Below, piece by piece: positions 51,025 to 60,000 of a stretch of DNA of 60,000 bases; the stretch's first letter is position 1, and every line of letters starts with the position of its first letter. The stretch is from Guyparkeria hydrothermalis. GTDB lineage: Bacteria > Pseudomonadota > Gammaproteobacteria > Halothiobacillales > Halothiobacillaceae. The notes under the pieces were generated by a model. It had not been told where the DNA came from and did not search any database. It worked only from the letters and a program-made list of their open reading frames with translations. A program made the translations under genes and the position numbers. The DNA is taken from the NCBI RefSeq assembly GCF_023555385.1, contig NZ_JAJSED010000001.1, positions 1,582,501 through 1,642,500 on the forward strand, given 5' to 3'.

Positions 51025-52365
51025 ATGACCCGCAACCAGGACTGGCAACGCCGCGACCTGAACGTCCTCTGGCACCCCTGCACCCAGATGAAGGACCACG
51101 AGTCTATCCCGCTGGTGCCCGTCGACCGCGGTGAAGGCCCGTGGCTGTACGACTTCGACGGCCGCCGCTACCTCGACATCATCAGCTCCTGGTGGGTCAA
51201 CATCTTCGGCCACGCCAACCCCTACATCAACGACCGCATCAAGGCGCAGCTCGACAAGCTCGAACACGTGATCCTGGCCGGCTTCTCGCACGGCCCGGTG
51301 GTCGAACTCTCCGAGCGACTGGTCGAGATCACCCCGAGCGGGCTCGACCGCGCCTTCTACGCCGACAACGGCTCCTCCGGGGTCGAGGTGGCGCTGAAGA
51401 TGAGCTACCACTACTGGCGCAACAGCGGCAAACCCGACAAGAGCGAATTCATCACCGTGGCCAACAGCTACCACGGCGAGACCCTCGGCACGCTCTCGGT
51501 CGGCGACGTCGGTCTGTACAAGGACACCTACGGCCCGCTGCTGCGCGCCACCGCGACCGCACCGTCGCCAGCCTGCCGCCAGGACCGTGGCGACTGCCGC
51601 GAACGGGCCGCCGAGGCACTCGATGGCATGCGCAAGATCCTCGAGGAACAGGCCGACCGCACCGCGGCGGTGATCGTCGAACCGCTGGTGCAGTGCGCCG
51701 CGGGCATGCTGATGCACCACCCGGACTACATTCGCGGCCTGCGCCTGCTCTGTGACGAGTTCGACGTCCACCTGATCGCCGACGAGATCGCGGTGGGCTT
51801 CGGCCGCACCGGCACGCTGTTCGCCTGCGAGCAGGCCGACATCACCCCGGACTTCATGTGCTTGTCCAAGGGACTGACCGCAGGCTACCTGCCGCTGGCC
51901 GCGGTCATGACCAGCGACACGGTCTACCAGGCGTTCTACGACGACTACAACACCATGCGAGCGTTCCTGCACAGCCACAGCTTCACGGGCAACCCGCTCG
52001 CCTGCGCCGCGGCCCTGGCCACTCTCGACCTGTTCGAGCGCGACGACGTGATCAATGCCAACCACAAGGCACAGGAGATCATGGACGGCCACCTGGCCGA
52101 GCTAGCCAAGCTGCCGCACATCACGAACGTGCGCCGCACCGGCATGATCGCGGCGATGGACCTGGTCAACCCGGAGACCGGCGAGCCGTTCCCCTCAGAG
52201 GAGCGCCGCGGCGTGCGCGCCTACCAGTACGCGCTGGAGCACGAACTGCTGCTGCGCCCGCTGGGCAACACCCTCTACTGGATGCCGCCCTACGTGCTCG
52301 ACGAGGACGATTACCGTCACGTCTTCCAGGTTACGCACGACGCCAGTCACGCGGCGATTCGCTAA
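51025..52365 (+). CDS. bioA: Adenosylmethionine-8-amino-7-oxononanoate aminotransferase
   Basis: BioA makes 7,8-diaminopelargonate in biotin synthesis with SAM as the amino donor. LWHPCTQMKDHESIPLVPV, SSWWVNIFGHANP (about residue 53), DNGSSGVEVALKM, DEIAVGFGRTG and the PLP lysine in CLSKGLTAGYLPL (about 280) are all present. 446 residues is typical. AGGAG lies before the ATG. The other bio genes are elsewhere; its place here fits its use of SAM. Confidence 0.95.
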   Translation: MTRNQDWQRRDLNVLWHPCTQMKDHESIPLVPVDRGEGPWLYDFDGRRYLDIISSWWVNIFGHANPYINDRIKAQLDKLEHVILAGFSHGPVVELSERLVEITPSGLDRAFYADNGSSGVEVALKMSYHYWRNSGKPDKSEFITVANSYHGETLGTLSVGDVGLYKDTYGPLLRATATAPSPACRQDRGDCRERAAEALDGMRKILEEQADRTAAVIVEPLVQCAAGMLMHHPDYIRGLRLLCDEFDVHLIADEIAVGFGRTGTLFACEQADITPDFMCLSKGLTAGYLPLAAVMTSDTVYQAFYDDYNTMRAFLHSHSFTGNPLACAAALATLDLFERDDVINANHKAQEIMDGHLAELAKLPHITNVRRTGMIAAMDLVNPETGEPFPSEERRGVRAYQYALEHELLLRPLGNTLYWMPPYVLDEDDYRHVFQVTHDASHAAIR

Positions 52366-52372
52366 CTCGACC

Positions 52373-53107
52373 ATGCGCATCCGTCGCGTCTTCGTCGACG
52401 CCGAACTCGAGCCCGGCCGGGAGATCGACCTCCCGGCGGAAACCGTCAACTACCTGCGCAACGTGCTGCGCCTCAAGGACGGCCAGCCACTGGAGCTGTT
52501 CAACGGTCGCGGCCGGCGTGCGCGTGCGCAACTGGTACTGGCCCGGCGCGAGGCGCGCGTGCAGGTCGAGAGTAGCGAGCCGAGCCCGACCGAATCGGTG
52601 GTGCCGATCACCCTGATGGCCGCTCTGGCCAAGGGCGAGAAGATGGAGCTGGTGATCCAGAAGGCCGTCGAACTCGGGGTGACGACCATCGCGCCTGTGG
52701 AGACCGAGCGCAGCGTGCTGGAACTCAAGGGCGCGAGGGCCGAGAAGCGCATTGTCCGCTGGCGCCAGATCATGATCAACGCCTGCGAGCAGTGCGGTCG
52801 CGACATCCTGCCCACCATCGAACCGATTCGGTCACTGGACGAGGCGATCGTCGCCACCGAGGCGCCGGTACGCCTGGTACTCGACCCGCGCGCCGAACGA
52901 CTGCTGACCGAGCTGCGGGAGCAGCCGCGCCCCGACGAGGTGGCATTGTTGGTAGGCCCGGAGGGCGGACTGACGGACGACGAGGTGAAAACGGCCATCG
53001 AGCACGACTTCCGCGCCCTGACCCTGGGTCCGCGCATCCTGCGCGCGGAGACGGCCGCAATCACCGGCGTGGCGGTGCTGCAATATCAGTGGGGCGATCT
53101 GGGCTGA
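52373..53107 (+). CDS. rsmE: 16S rRNA (uracil-1498-N3)-methyltransferase RsmE
   Basis: A SPOUT methyltransferase using SAM on helix 44 of 16S rRNA. A PUA-like N-terminal part (MRIRRVFVDAELEP) precedes LMAALAKGEKMELVIQKAVELGVTTIAPVETERS (in parts) and the knot motif LLVGPEGGLTDDEV (about residue 192), ending with LGPRILRAETA. 244 residues is normal. It starts 7 bases after bioA and ends the plus-strand SAM block. Confidence 0.95.
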   Translation: MRIRRVFVDAELEPGREIDLPAETVNYLRNVLRLKDGQPLELFNGRGRRARAQLVLARREARVQVESSEPSPTESVVPITLMAALAKGEKMELVIQKAVELGVTTIAPVETERSVLELKGARAEKRIVRWRQIMINACEQCGRDILPTIEPIRSLDEAIVATEAPVRLVLDPRAERLLTELREQPRPDEVALLVGPEGGLTDDEVKTAIEHDFRALTLGPRILRAETAAITGVAVLQYQWGDLG

Positions 53108-53132
53108 CGCGCCCGATCCGGCGGCGCCAGGA

Positions 53133-54821
53133 TCAGGAGCCGGTCTTGTCGGGGCGGAAGCCCGAGCTGATCGGATAGCGACGGTCCCGGCCGAAGGCAC
53201 GCCGGCTGATGCGCACGCCCGGCGGCGCCTGACGCCGCTTGTACTCGTTGACCAGGATCATGCCCACCACACGACGCACCACGGCTTCGTCCAACCCCAT
53301 CGCGACGATCTCCTCGATGCTGTGATCCTCCTCGACGAAGGCCTGGATGATGCGATCAAGGTCCTCGTAAGCCGGCAGCGAATCCGAATCCAGCTGATCG
53401 GCGCGCAGCTCAGCGGACGGCTCGCGGGTGATCACCCGCTCGGGCACGGCGGCCAGTTCCGGGCGCACCGTCCCGCCGAGGGTATTTCGGTAGCGCGCCA
53501 GCTGATAGACGACCGTTTTGGGCACATCCTTGATCGGGGCGAAGCCGCCGGCCATGTCGCCATAGAGGGTGGCGTAGCCAACCGCAAGCTCCGACTTGTT
53601 GCCGGTGGTCAGCAACAACCGGCCGAACTTGTTCGACAGGGCCATCAGGATCACGCCGCGGGCGCGCGCCTGCAGGTTTTCCTCGGTGACATCCTCGGCC
53701 AGGCCCGCGAACAGGGGGCTGAGGGTCTCCTTGAACTGGCCAAAGATCGGCTCGATCGAGAGCGTCTCGCAACGCACGCCGAGGGCCTCGCACTGGAGTG
53801 CGGCGTCCTCGAGGCTCATCGGCGAGGTGTACTGCGACGGCATGCGCACGGCGAGCACGTTGTCGGCGCCTAGGGCGTCGACCGCCAGGGCCAGCACCAG
53901 CGAGGAGTCGATACCACCGGACAGTCCCAGCACCACGCCCGAAAAACCGTTCTTGCGCACGTAGTCGGCGATGCCGGTAGTCAGGGCGCGGTAGATTTCC
54001 GCCTCGCCTTCCTGCCATTCGTGGCTCTGCCCATGGGCGACGATCTCGCCGTCGGCCGACACCTCGGTCCAGCCGATGCTCTCCGCAAACCCGGGCAGGT
54101 GCATGTGGTTGCCGGTACGGCAGGAAACGAACGAGCGACCGTCGAAAACGAGCTCGTCCTGACCGCCGACCAGATTGACGTAGATGATCGCGCAGCCGCT
54201 GGAGTGCACGCGCTCGGCGATCTGCGCCTCGCGCTCGCGAGTCTTGAGCCGGTGAAAGGGCGAGGCATTGAGTACACAGATCACCTTGGCGCCGGCCTGG
54301 GCGGTCTGCTCGATCGGCCCCTCGCGCCAGGCATCCTCGCAGATCACGACCCCAACCGGCACACCATCGATCTCCTCGACCAGGGTCTCGGTGCCCTTGC
54401 GGAAATAGCGCTTCTCGTCGAACACCCCGTAGTTCGGCAGCGCCTGCTTGGCGTATCGAGCCACGATCCGACCACCGTCGATCAGTACCGCCTGGTTCTG
54501 CAGATGGCCGTCCGGGCCCCGCCCCGGCGTGCCGATCAGTACGGCGGTCTCGCCGACACGCTCGGCGATGTGGGCCAACTCGGCCTCGCAGGCATCGACA
54601 AAGTCGCGCCGCAGCAGCAGATCCTCGGGCGGGTAGCCCGACAGGGTTAGTTCGGGGAACACGACCAGCCGAGCATCGACTTCCTTGCGGGCGCGTTTTA
54701 CCAGTTCGATCACGCGCGCGGCGTTGGACCGGCTGTCGCCGACCCGGGTATTTATCTGGGCGAGCGCGATTCGGAGCCCGTCGACCTCGCGCTCCTCGAT
54801 ACCGTTCAGCTGATCACTCAC
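53133..54821 (-). CDS. nadE: Glutamine-dependent NAD+ synthetase
   Basis: NadE amidates nicotinate adenine dinucleotide to NAD+. The N-terminal nitrilase-type domain takes ammonia from glutamine: [15 protein letters not shown] (Glu), [16 protein letters not shown] (Lys) and [10 protein letters not shown] (Cys). The C-terminal synthetase has the PP-loop [19 protein letters not shown] near residue 300. The start is GTG at 54821, overlapping the sucD stop by 4 bases; the open frame runs on upstream only because it reads sucD out of frame. 562 residues fits the two-domain form. Confidence 0.93.
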   Translation of the reverse strand: MSDQLNGIEEREVDGLRIALAQINTRVGDSRSNAARVIELVKRARKEVDARLVVFPELTLSGYPPEDLLLRRDFVDACEAELAHIAERVGETAVLIGTPGRGPDGHLQNQAVLIDGGRIVARYAKQALPNYGVFDEKRYFRKGTETLVEEIDGVPVGVVICEDAWREGPIEQTAQAGAKVICVLNASPFHRLKTREREAQIAERVHSSGCAIIYVNLVGGQDELVFDGRSFVSCRTGNHMHLPGFAESIGWTEVSADGEIVAHGQSHEWQEGEAEIYRALTTGIADYVRKNGFSGVVLGLSGGIDSSLVLALAVDALGADNVLAVRMPSQYTSPMSLEDAALQCEALGVRCETLSIEPIFGQFKETLSPLFAGLAEDVTEENLQARARGVILMALSNKFGRLLLTTGNKSELAVGYATLYGDMAGGFAPIKDVPKTVVYQLARYRNTLGGTVRPELAAVPERVITREPSAELRADQLDSDSLPAYEDLDRIIQAFVEEDHSIEEIVAMGLDEAVVRRVVGMILVNEYKRRQAPPGVRISRRAFGRDRRYPISSGFRPDKTGS

Positions 54822-55720
54822 AATGCGCTGCTGCCCTCGGCCTGACCATTGAGCACCCGGGCGGCCGTCACACCGAGATCGGCCGGGCTCTCGACCACGT
54901 GCACGCCCGCCGCGCGCAGCGCCTCGCACTTGGCCGCAGCGGTCCCCTTCCCGCCCGCGATTACCGCACCGGCATGCCCCATGCGCTTGCCAGACGGCGC
55001 GGTCGCACCGGCGATGTACGCCACCACCGGCTTCGGGTAGCCCTGGCGGATGAAGTCGGCAGCCGCCTCCTCGGCGCCGCCGCCGATCTCGCCCACCATC
55101 AGCACCAGCTCGGTCTGCGGATCGTCGGCGAAGCGCGACAGGCAATCGATGAAATCCAGCCCGCCGATGGGGTCGCCGCCGATGCCGACGCAGGTACTCT
55201 GCCCCAGCCCCTCCGCGGTGGTCTGGGCGACCGCCTCGTAGGTAAGCGTGCCCGATCGCGAGACGACGCCGACACGCCCCTTGCTGTGAATCGAACCGGG
55301 CATGATGCCGATTTTGCAGGAGTCCGGCGTGATCAGACCCGGGCAATTCGGGCCGATCAGGCAGGCATCCGGGTAGTCCTGCGCCAGCACGGCCTTGACC
55401 TTGAGCATGTCGACCACGGGAATGCCTTCGGTGATGCAGGCGATGACTTCGATGCCGGCCGCTGCGGCCTCGAGGATCGAATCGGCGGCAAACGGGGCCG
55501 GCACGTAGATCATGCTCGCGGTCGCCCCCGTTTCGCGGACCGCGTCGGCGACCGTGTCGAACACCGGCAGCCCCAGGTGCGTCTGTCCGCCCTTGCCGGG
55601 CGTCACCCCGCCGACAAGACGTGTGCCGTAAGCGAGTGCTTGCTCCGAGTGGAAAGTGCCCTGCTTGCCGGTAAAACCCTGGCAGATCACGCGGGTGGAT
55701 TCGTCGACCAGAATGCTCAT
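54818..55720 (-). CDS. sucD: Succinyl-CoA synthetase alpha subunit
   Basis: The alpha subunit binds CoA and carries the phosphohistidine of the TCA cycle enzyme. [19 protein letters not shown], the Rossmann parts and [13 protein letters not shown] are present; the active histidine is in [16 protein letters not shown] (about residue 247). 300 residues is slightly longer than usual (about 290). Its ATG overlaps the sucC stop by 4 bases. Confidence 0.97.
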   Translation of the reverse strand: MSILVDESTRVICQGFTGKQGTFHSEQALAYGTRLVGGVTPGKGGQTHLGLPVFDTVADAVRETGATASMIYVPAPFAADSILEAAAAGIEVIACITEGIPVVDMLKVKAVLAQDYPDACLIGPNCPGLITPDSCKIGIMPGSIHSKGRVGVVSRSGTLTYEAVAQTTAEGLGQSTCVGIGGDPIGGLDFIDCLSRFADDPQTELVLMVGEIGGGAEEAAADFIRQGYPKPVVAYIAGATAPSGKRMGHAGAVIAGGKGTAAAKCEALRAAGVHVVESPADLGVTAARVLNGQAEGSSAL

Positions 55721-56904
55721 CGGGACGCCTCCCGGCTGCTGTTGGCAAGGGCCACCGCCCGATTGGCGGCAGCGGCGAGATCGTCCTCGGCGGTCAGCGC
55801 CAGACCGGACTCGGCCAGCATGCGCCGGCCCGCTTCGGCGTTGGTCCCGGCCAGCCGGACAACCGTCGGCACCTCCAGCGAGACCTCGCGGGCCGCCTCG
55901 ATAATGCCTTCGGCGATCAGGTCACAACGTACGATCCCGCCGAAGATATTGACCAGGATGGCCTCGACGCGCTCGTTCTCGAGAATCAGTTTGAAGGCCT
56001 CGGTCACCTTGGCCGCAGAGGTGCCCCCACCTACGTCGAGGAAGTTCGCCGGCATGCCACCGGCGTGTTGGATCAAATCCATGGTAGCCATCGCCAAGCC
56101 GGCGCCATTGACCATGCAGGCGATATTGCCGTCGAGTGAGACGTAGTTCAGTCCGTGGTCGATCGCCTTGCGTTCCGCGGGATCCTCCTGGGCAACGTCA
56201 CGTTGCTGCCACCAGTCGGCCTGCCGATATCCGGCGTTGTCGTCCAGCGACACCTTGGCATCCACCACCGCGAGATCGCCCTCGGCCACCCGAGCAAGCG
56301 GATTGATCTCGATCAAAGCGGCATCGCGCTCGACGAAGGCCTGATAAAGCTTAAGGGCCAGAGAGACGAACGACTTCACGCCGTTACCTTCCAGTCCGAG
56401 GGCGAAAGCCAGGTCGCGAGCCTGATACGCGGCCAACCCCACGGTCGGATTGACCACCGCATGGAAGATTGCCTCGGGATTGGAGGCGGCGACAGCCTCG
56501 ATGTCCATCCCGCCTTGAGGTGAGGCGATCATCACGACCCGCTGCAGCGCGCGATCCACCGTCACCGCGAGGTAGTACTCGTGCTCGATCGTCGCGGCCG
56601 GCTCCACCAGCACGGCATCGACAGGCAGGCCGGCCGGGCCGGTCTGGCCGGTGACCAGTCGTGTGCCGATCATCGCGTCGGCGGCCCCGACCACCTCGTC
56701 TCCGGAACCGACCAGCCGGACCCCGCCGGCCTTGCCCCGCGCTCCACTATGCACCTGCGCCTTGACCACCCAGCGGCCGGTCGCGCTCACCGGCAACGCC
56801 GTGGCGACCTGTTTAGCGCTCGCCTGTTTCAGCAGCAGGTTGGGCGGGACCTCGATCCCGAATTCCGACAGCAGTGACTTGGCCTGATATTCATGCAGGT
56901 TCAT
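55717..56904 (-). CDS. sucC: Succinyl-CoA synthetase beta subunit
   Basis: The beta subunit contributes the ATP-grasp nucleotide site and binds succinate. [20 protein letters not shown] is the standard start; [26 protein letters not shown] and [19 protein letters not shown] follow. 395 residues is close to the usual 388. The ATG at 56904 has only a weak ribosome site, but the N-terminal match fixes it. sucAB are not nearby; nadE is coupled downstream. Confidence 0.96.
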   Translation of the reverse strand: MNLHEYQAKSLLSEFGIEVPPNLLLKQASAKQVATALPVSATGRWVVKAQVHSGARGKAGGVRLVGSGDEVVGAADAMIGTRLVTGQTGPAGLPVDAVLVEPAATIEHEYYLAVTVDRALQRVVMIASPQGGMDIEAVAASNPEAIFHAVVNPTVGLAAYQARDLAFALGLEGNGVKSFVSLALKLYQAFVERDAALIEINPLARVAEGDLAVVDAKVSLDDNAGYRQADWWQQRDVAQEDPAERKAIDHGLNYVSLDGNIACMVNGAGLAMATMDLIQHAGGMPANFLDVGGGTSAAKVTEAFKLILENERVEAILVNIFGGIVRCDLIAEGIIEAAREVSLEVPTVVRLAGTNAEAGRRMLAESGLALTAEDDLAAAANRAVALANSSREASR

Positions 56905-57006
56905 GGTGGGCCATTCCGCGGATAGAGATATTGAAAGGGCGCCATTGTCGCGCACACGGGCCGCATTGTCATGCCCACTCGCGGCATCCGCCCTTTTCTA
57001 TCCGAC

Positions 57007-57034
57007 AAAAGAAAACCCCGGCAATTGCCGGGGC
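57007..57034 (-). terminator. Distal terminator downstream of the rRNA operon
   Basis: CCCCGGC-AATT-GCCGGGG, a perfect hairpin, followed on the minus strand by TTTTCTTTT. It lies about 470 bases beyond the first rRNA terminator and 100 bases before sucC, insulating sucC from rRNA transcription. Confidence 0.88.
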
Positions 57035-57410
57035 AACGAGTCACCGAGGGGAGATATGAATTCAGGGGTACACAGTCATCTGCGGCACCACTGGCCGCGT
57101 CATCCGTGCCTTCACCCCCCGGCTTTCCCGCAGGTCATCACTGAGCGAGGCGCCCCGCCGATCCCCGGCGGGTGACGATGTGTTCAGTCGGGGCCCGACC
57201 GACGCCGATTGCTGTCGGCCACTCATCTCCCGACACACGATCGAGATAGAGCAGCGCCGCGTGCGAGGGGTCGTCCACGCCAGCCAGACGGCGTCACACC
57301 AAACCGGAACACAACACGCCAACCTGTCATGAACACCTGATTGGAGATGCTTCCACCCAAGGCACTTTATGTGCGTTCGGTGGCCGACACCATCAGGCGA
57401 TTCCGAAAGT
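57035..57410. other. Gene-free spacer between the two rRNA terminators
   Basis: I find no convincing gene here. An 86-codon minus-strand frame at 57062-57322 has no ribosome site and an unusual Cys/Trp/Arg composition, so it is rejected. The stretch ccgccgatccccggcggg (57157-57174) can form a small hairpin. Nothing else is recognised. Confidence 0.5.
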
Positions 57411-57455
57411 CGTGTAGGAATCGACCTCTCTGCGTGTACGCCAAATCCTACAACG
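57411..57455. repeat. Inverted repeat TGTAGGA...TCCTACA near the 5S terminator
   Basis: CGTGTAGGA (57411-57419) is matched by TCCTACAACG (57446-57455) as an inverted repeat with one bulged base, around a 26-base loop. The TGTAGGA word resembles the start of some pseudomonad and xanthomonad REP sequences, but one copy is not enough to class it. Confidence 0.4.
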
Positions 57456-57490
57456 AGAAACCCCCGCAGCCTTGAGGCATGCGGGGGTTT
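57455..57490 (-). terminator. rRNA operon terminator after 5S
   Basis: AAACCCCCGCA/TGCGGGGGTTT, an 11-bp perfect stem with an 11-base loop, 11 bases past the 5S end and followed on the minus strand by CTCGTTG. Confidence 0.85.
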
Positions 57491-57501
57491 CGGGATGGGG
57501 A

Positions 57502-57618
57502 GCCTGGCGTTGACCTACTTTCACATGGGGAAGCCCCACACTATCATCGGCGATGCGGCGTTTCACTGCTGTGTTCGGGATGGGAACAGGTGGTTCCACC
57601 GCTCTATGGACGCCAGGC
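57502..57618 (-). rRNA. rrf: 5S ribosomal RNA
   Basis: On the minus strand the sequence opens GCCTGGCGTCCATAGAGCGG and closes GTCAACGCCAGGC; the two ends pair as helix I. CCGAACACAGCAGTGAAACG and CGATGATAGTGTGGGG are the conserved 5S core. About 117 nt. It is separated from 23S by about 84 bases with no tRNA between them. Confidence 0.96.
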
Positions 57619-57702
57619 GAAGGGGTAACCGACCAGCCTGAGGCTGATCGGCGGTAAAGCGAATGCGTGTGTTGTATCTATGTGTGTTGCTTTGGCGTTA
57701 TA

Positions 57703-60000
<2,298 letters not shown>

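Noticed and set aside
54822-55748. N-terminal extension of the nadE frame, looking like a fusion
   Set aside because: This part reads sucD in the wrong frame. NadE begins at the GTG at 54821.
57062-57322. 86-codon minus-strand frame
   Set aside because: No ribosome site, odd composition, no resemblance to a known protein.
57411-57455. Possible integron attC or attachment site
   Set aside because: The inverted repeat lacks paired inner core sites and there is no integrase nearby.

Overview
The window is a dense, high-GC stretch of chromosome from a Gram-negative gammaproteobacterium. The evidence is the yebC-ruvCAB-ybgC-tolQRAB-cpoB-queE-queC gene order, Kdo transferase and lipid A acyltransferase genes, TolC, and gammaproteobacterial-style folE/folM, argS and sucCD. 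A Calvin-type class II aldolase beside pyk, pgk, gap and tkt, an adenosylhomocysteinase under an SAH riboswitch, and the general gene set suggest a chemolithoautotroph of the Halothiobacillus/Guyparkeria/Thioalkalivibrio type. That assignment is inference: no RuBisCO or sulfur-oxidation gene is visible.

Layout. 1-9.5 kb (minus strand): one long unit of 12 genes from yebC to queC, carrying Holliday junction processing, the Tol envelope machine and preQ0 synthesis. The usual pal gene between tolB and cpoB is missing. 9.5-13.4 kb (minus): a drug-type MFS exporter coupled to a trpG/pabA amidotransferase, a ferredoxin-NADP reductase and an EamA exporter. 13.5-14.3 kb (plus): two small membrane proteins. 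14.3-16.4 kb (minus): thiC under a TPP riboswitch. 16.6-19.0 kb (plus): a Pcm-like methyltransferase and tolC. 19.0-25.7 kb: a lipopolysaccharide and glycosyltransferase block with alternating gene orientations, two overlapping 3' ends, and a 268-bp MITE-like element filling one divergent promoter region. 25.7-31.2 kb (minus): zinc-finger protein and ilvE, a 7TM diguanylate cyclase, a SPOR protein and argS. 31.4-32.8 kb (plus): folE-folM.

32.8-37.0 kb (minus): a NodIJ-like ABC-2 exporter downstream of a membrane Cache/PAS sensor that has no recognisable output domain. 37.1-44.2 kb (minus): tkt, gap, pgk, pyk and fba with their own stem-loops and terminators. 44.4-46.1 kb: a thioredoxin-like protein and a divergent PhnD-like binding protein. 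46.2-53.1 kb (plus): an S-adenosylmethionine block, metK, SAH riboswitch, ahcY, metF, an archaeal-type 3-dehydroquinate synthase II, bioA (which uses SAM as amino donor) and rsmE (a SAM methyltransferase). 53.1-56.9 kb (minus): sucC-sucD-nadE with 4-bp overlaps. 57.5-60.0 kb (minus): the end of an rRNA operon, with 5S and the 3' four-fifths of 23S; the rest lies beyond the right edge.

The SAM block works as a unit: MetK makes SAM, methyl transfer yields SAH, AhcY removes SAH under SAH-sensing RNA control, MetF supplies methyl groups for remethylating homocysteine, and BioA and RsmE consume SAM. The dehydroquinate synthase II homologue is the odd member. No CRISPR array, tRNA, transposase or prophage gene was seen.
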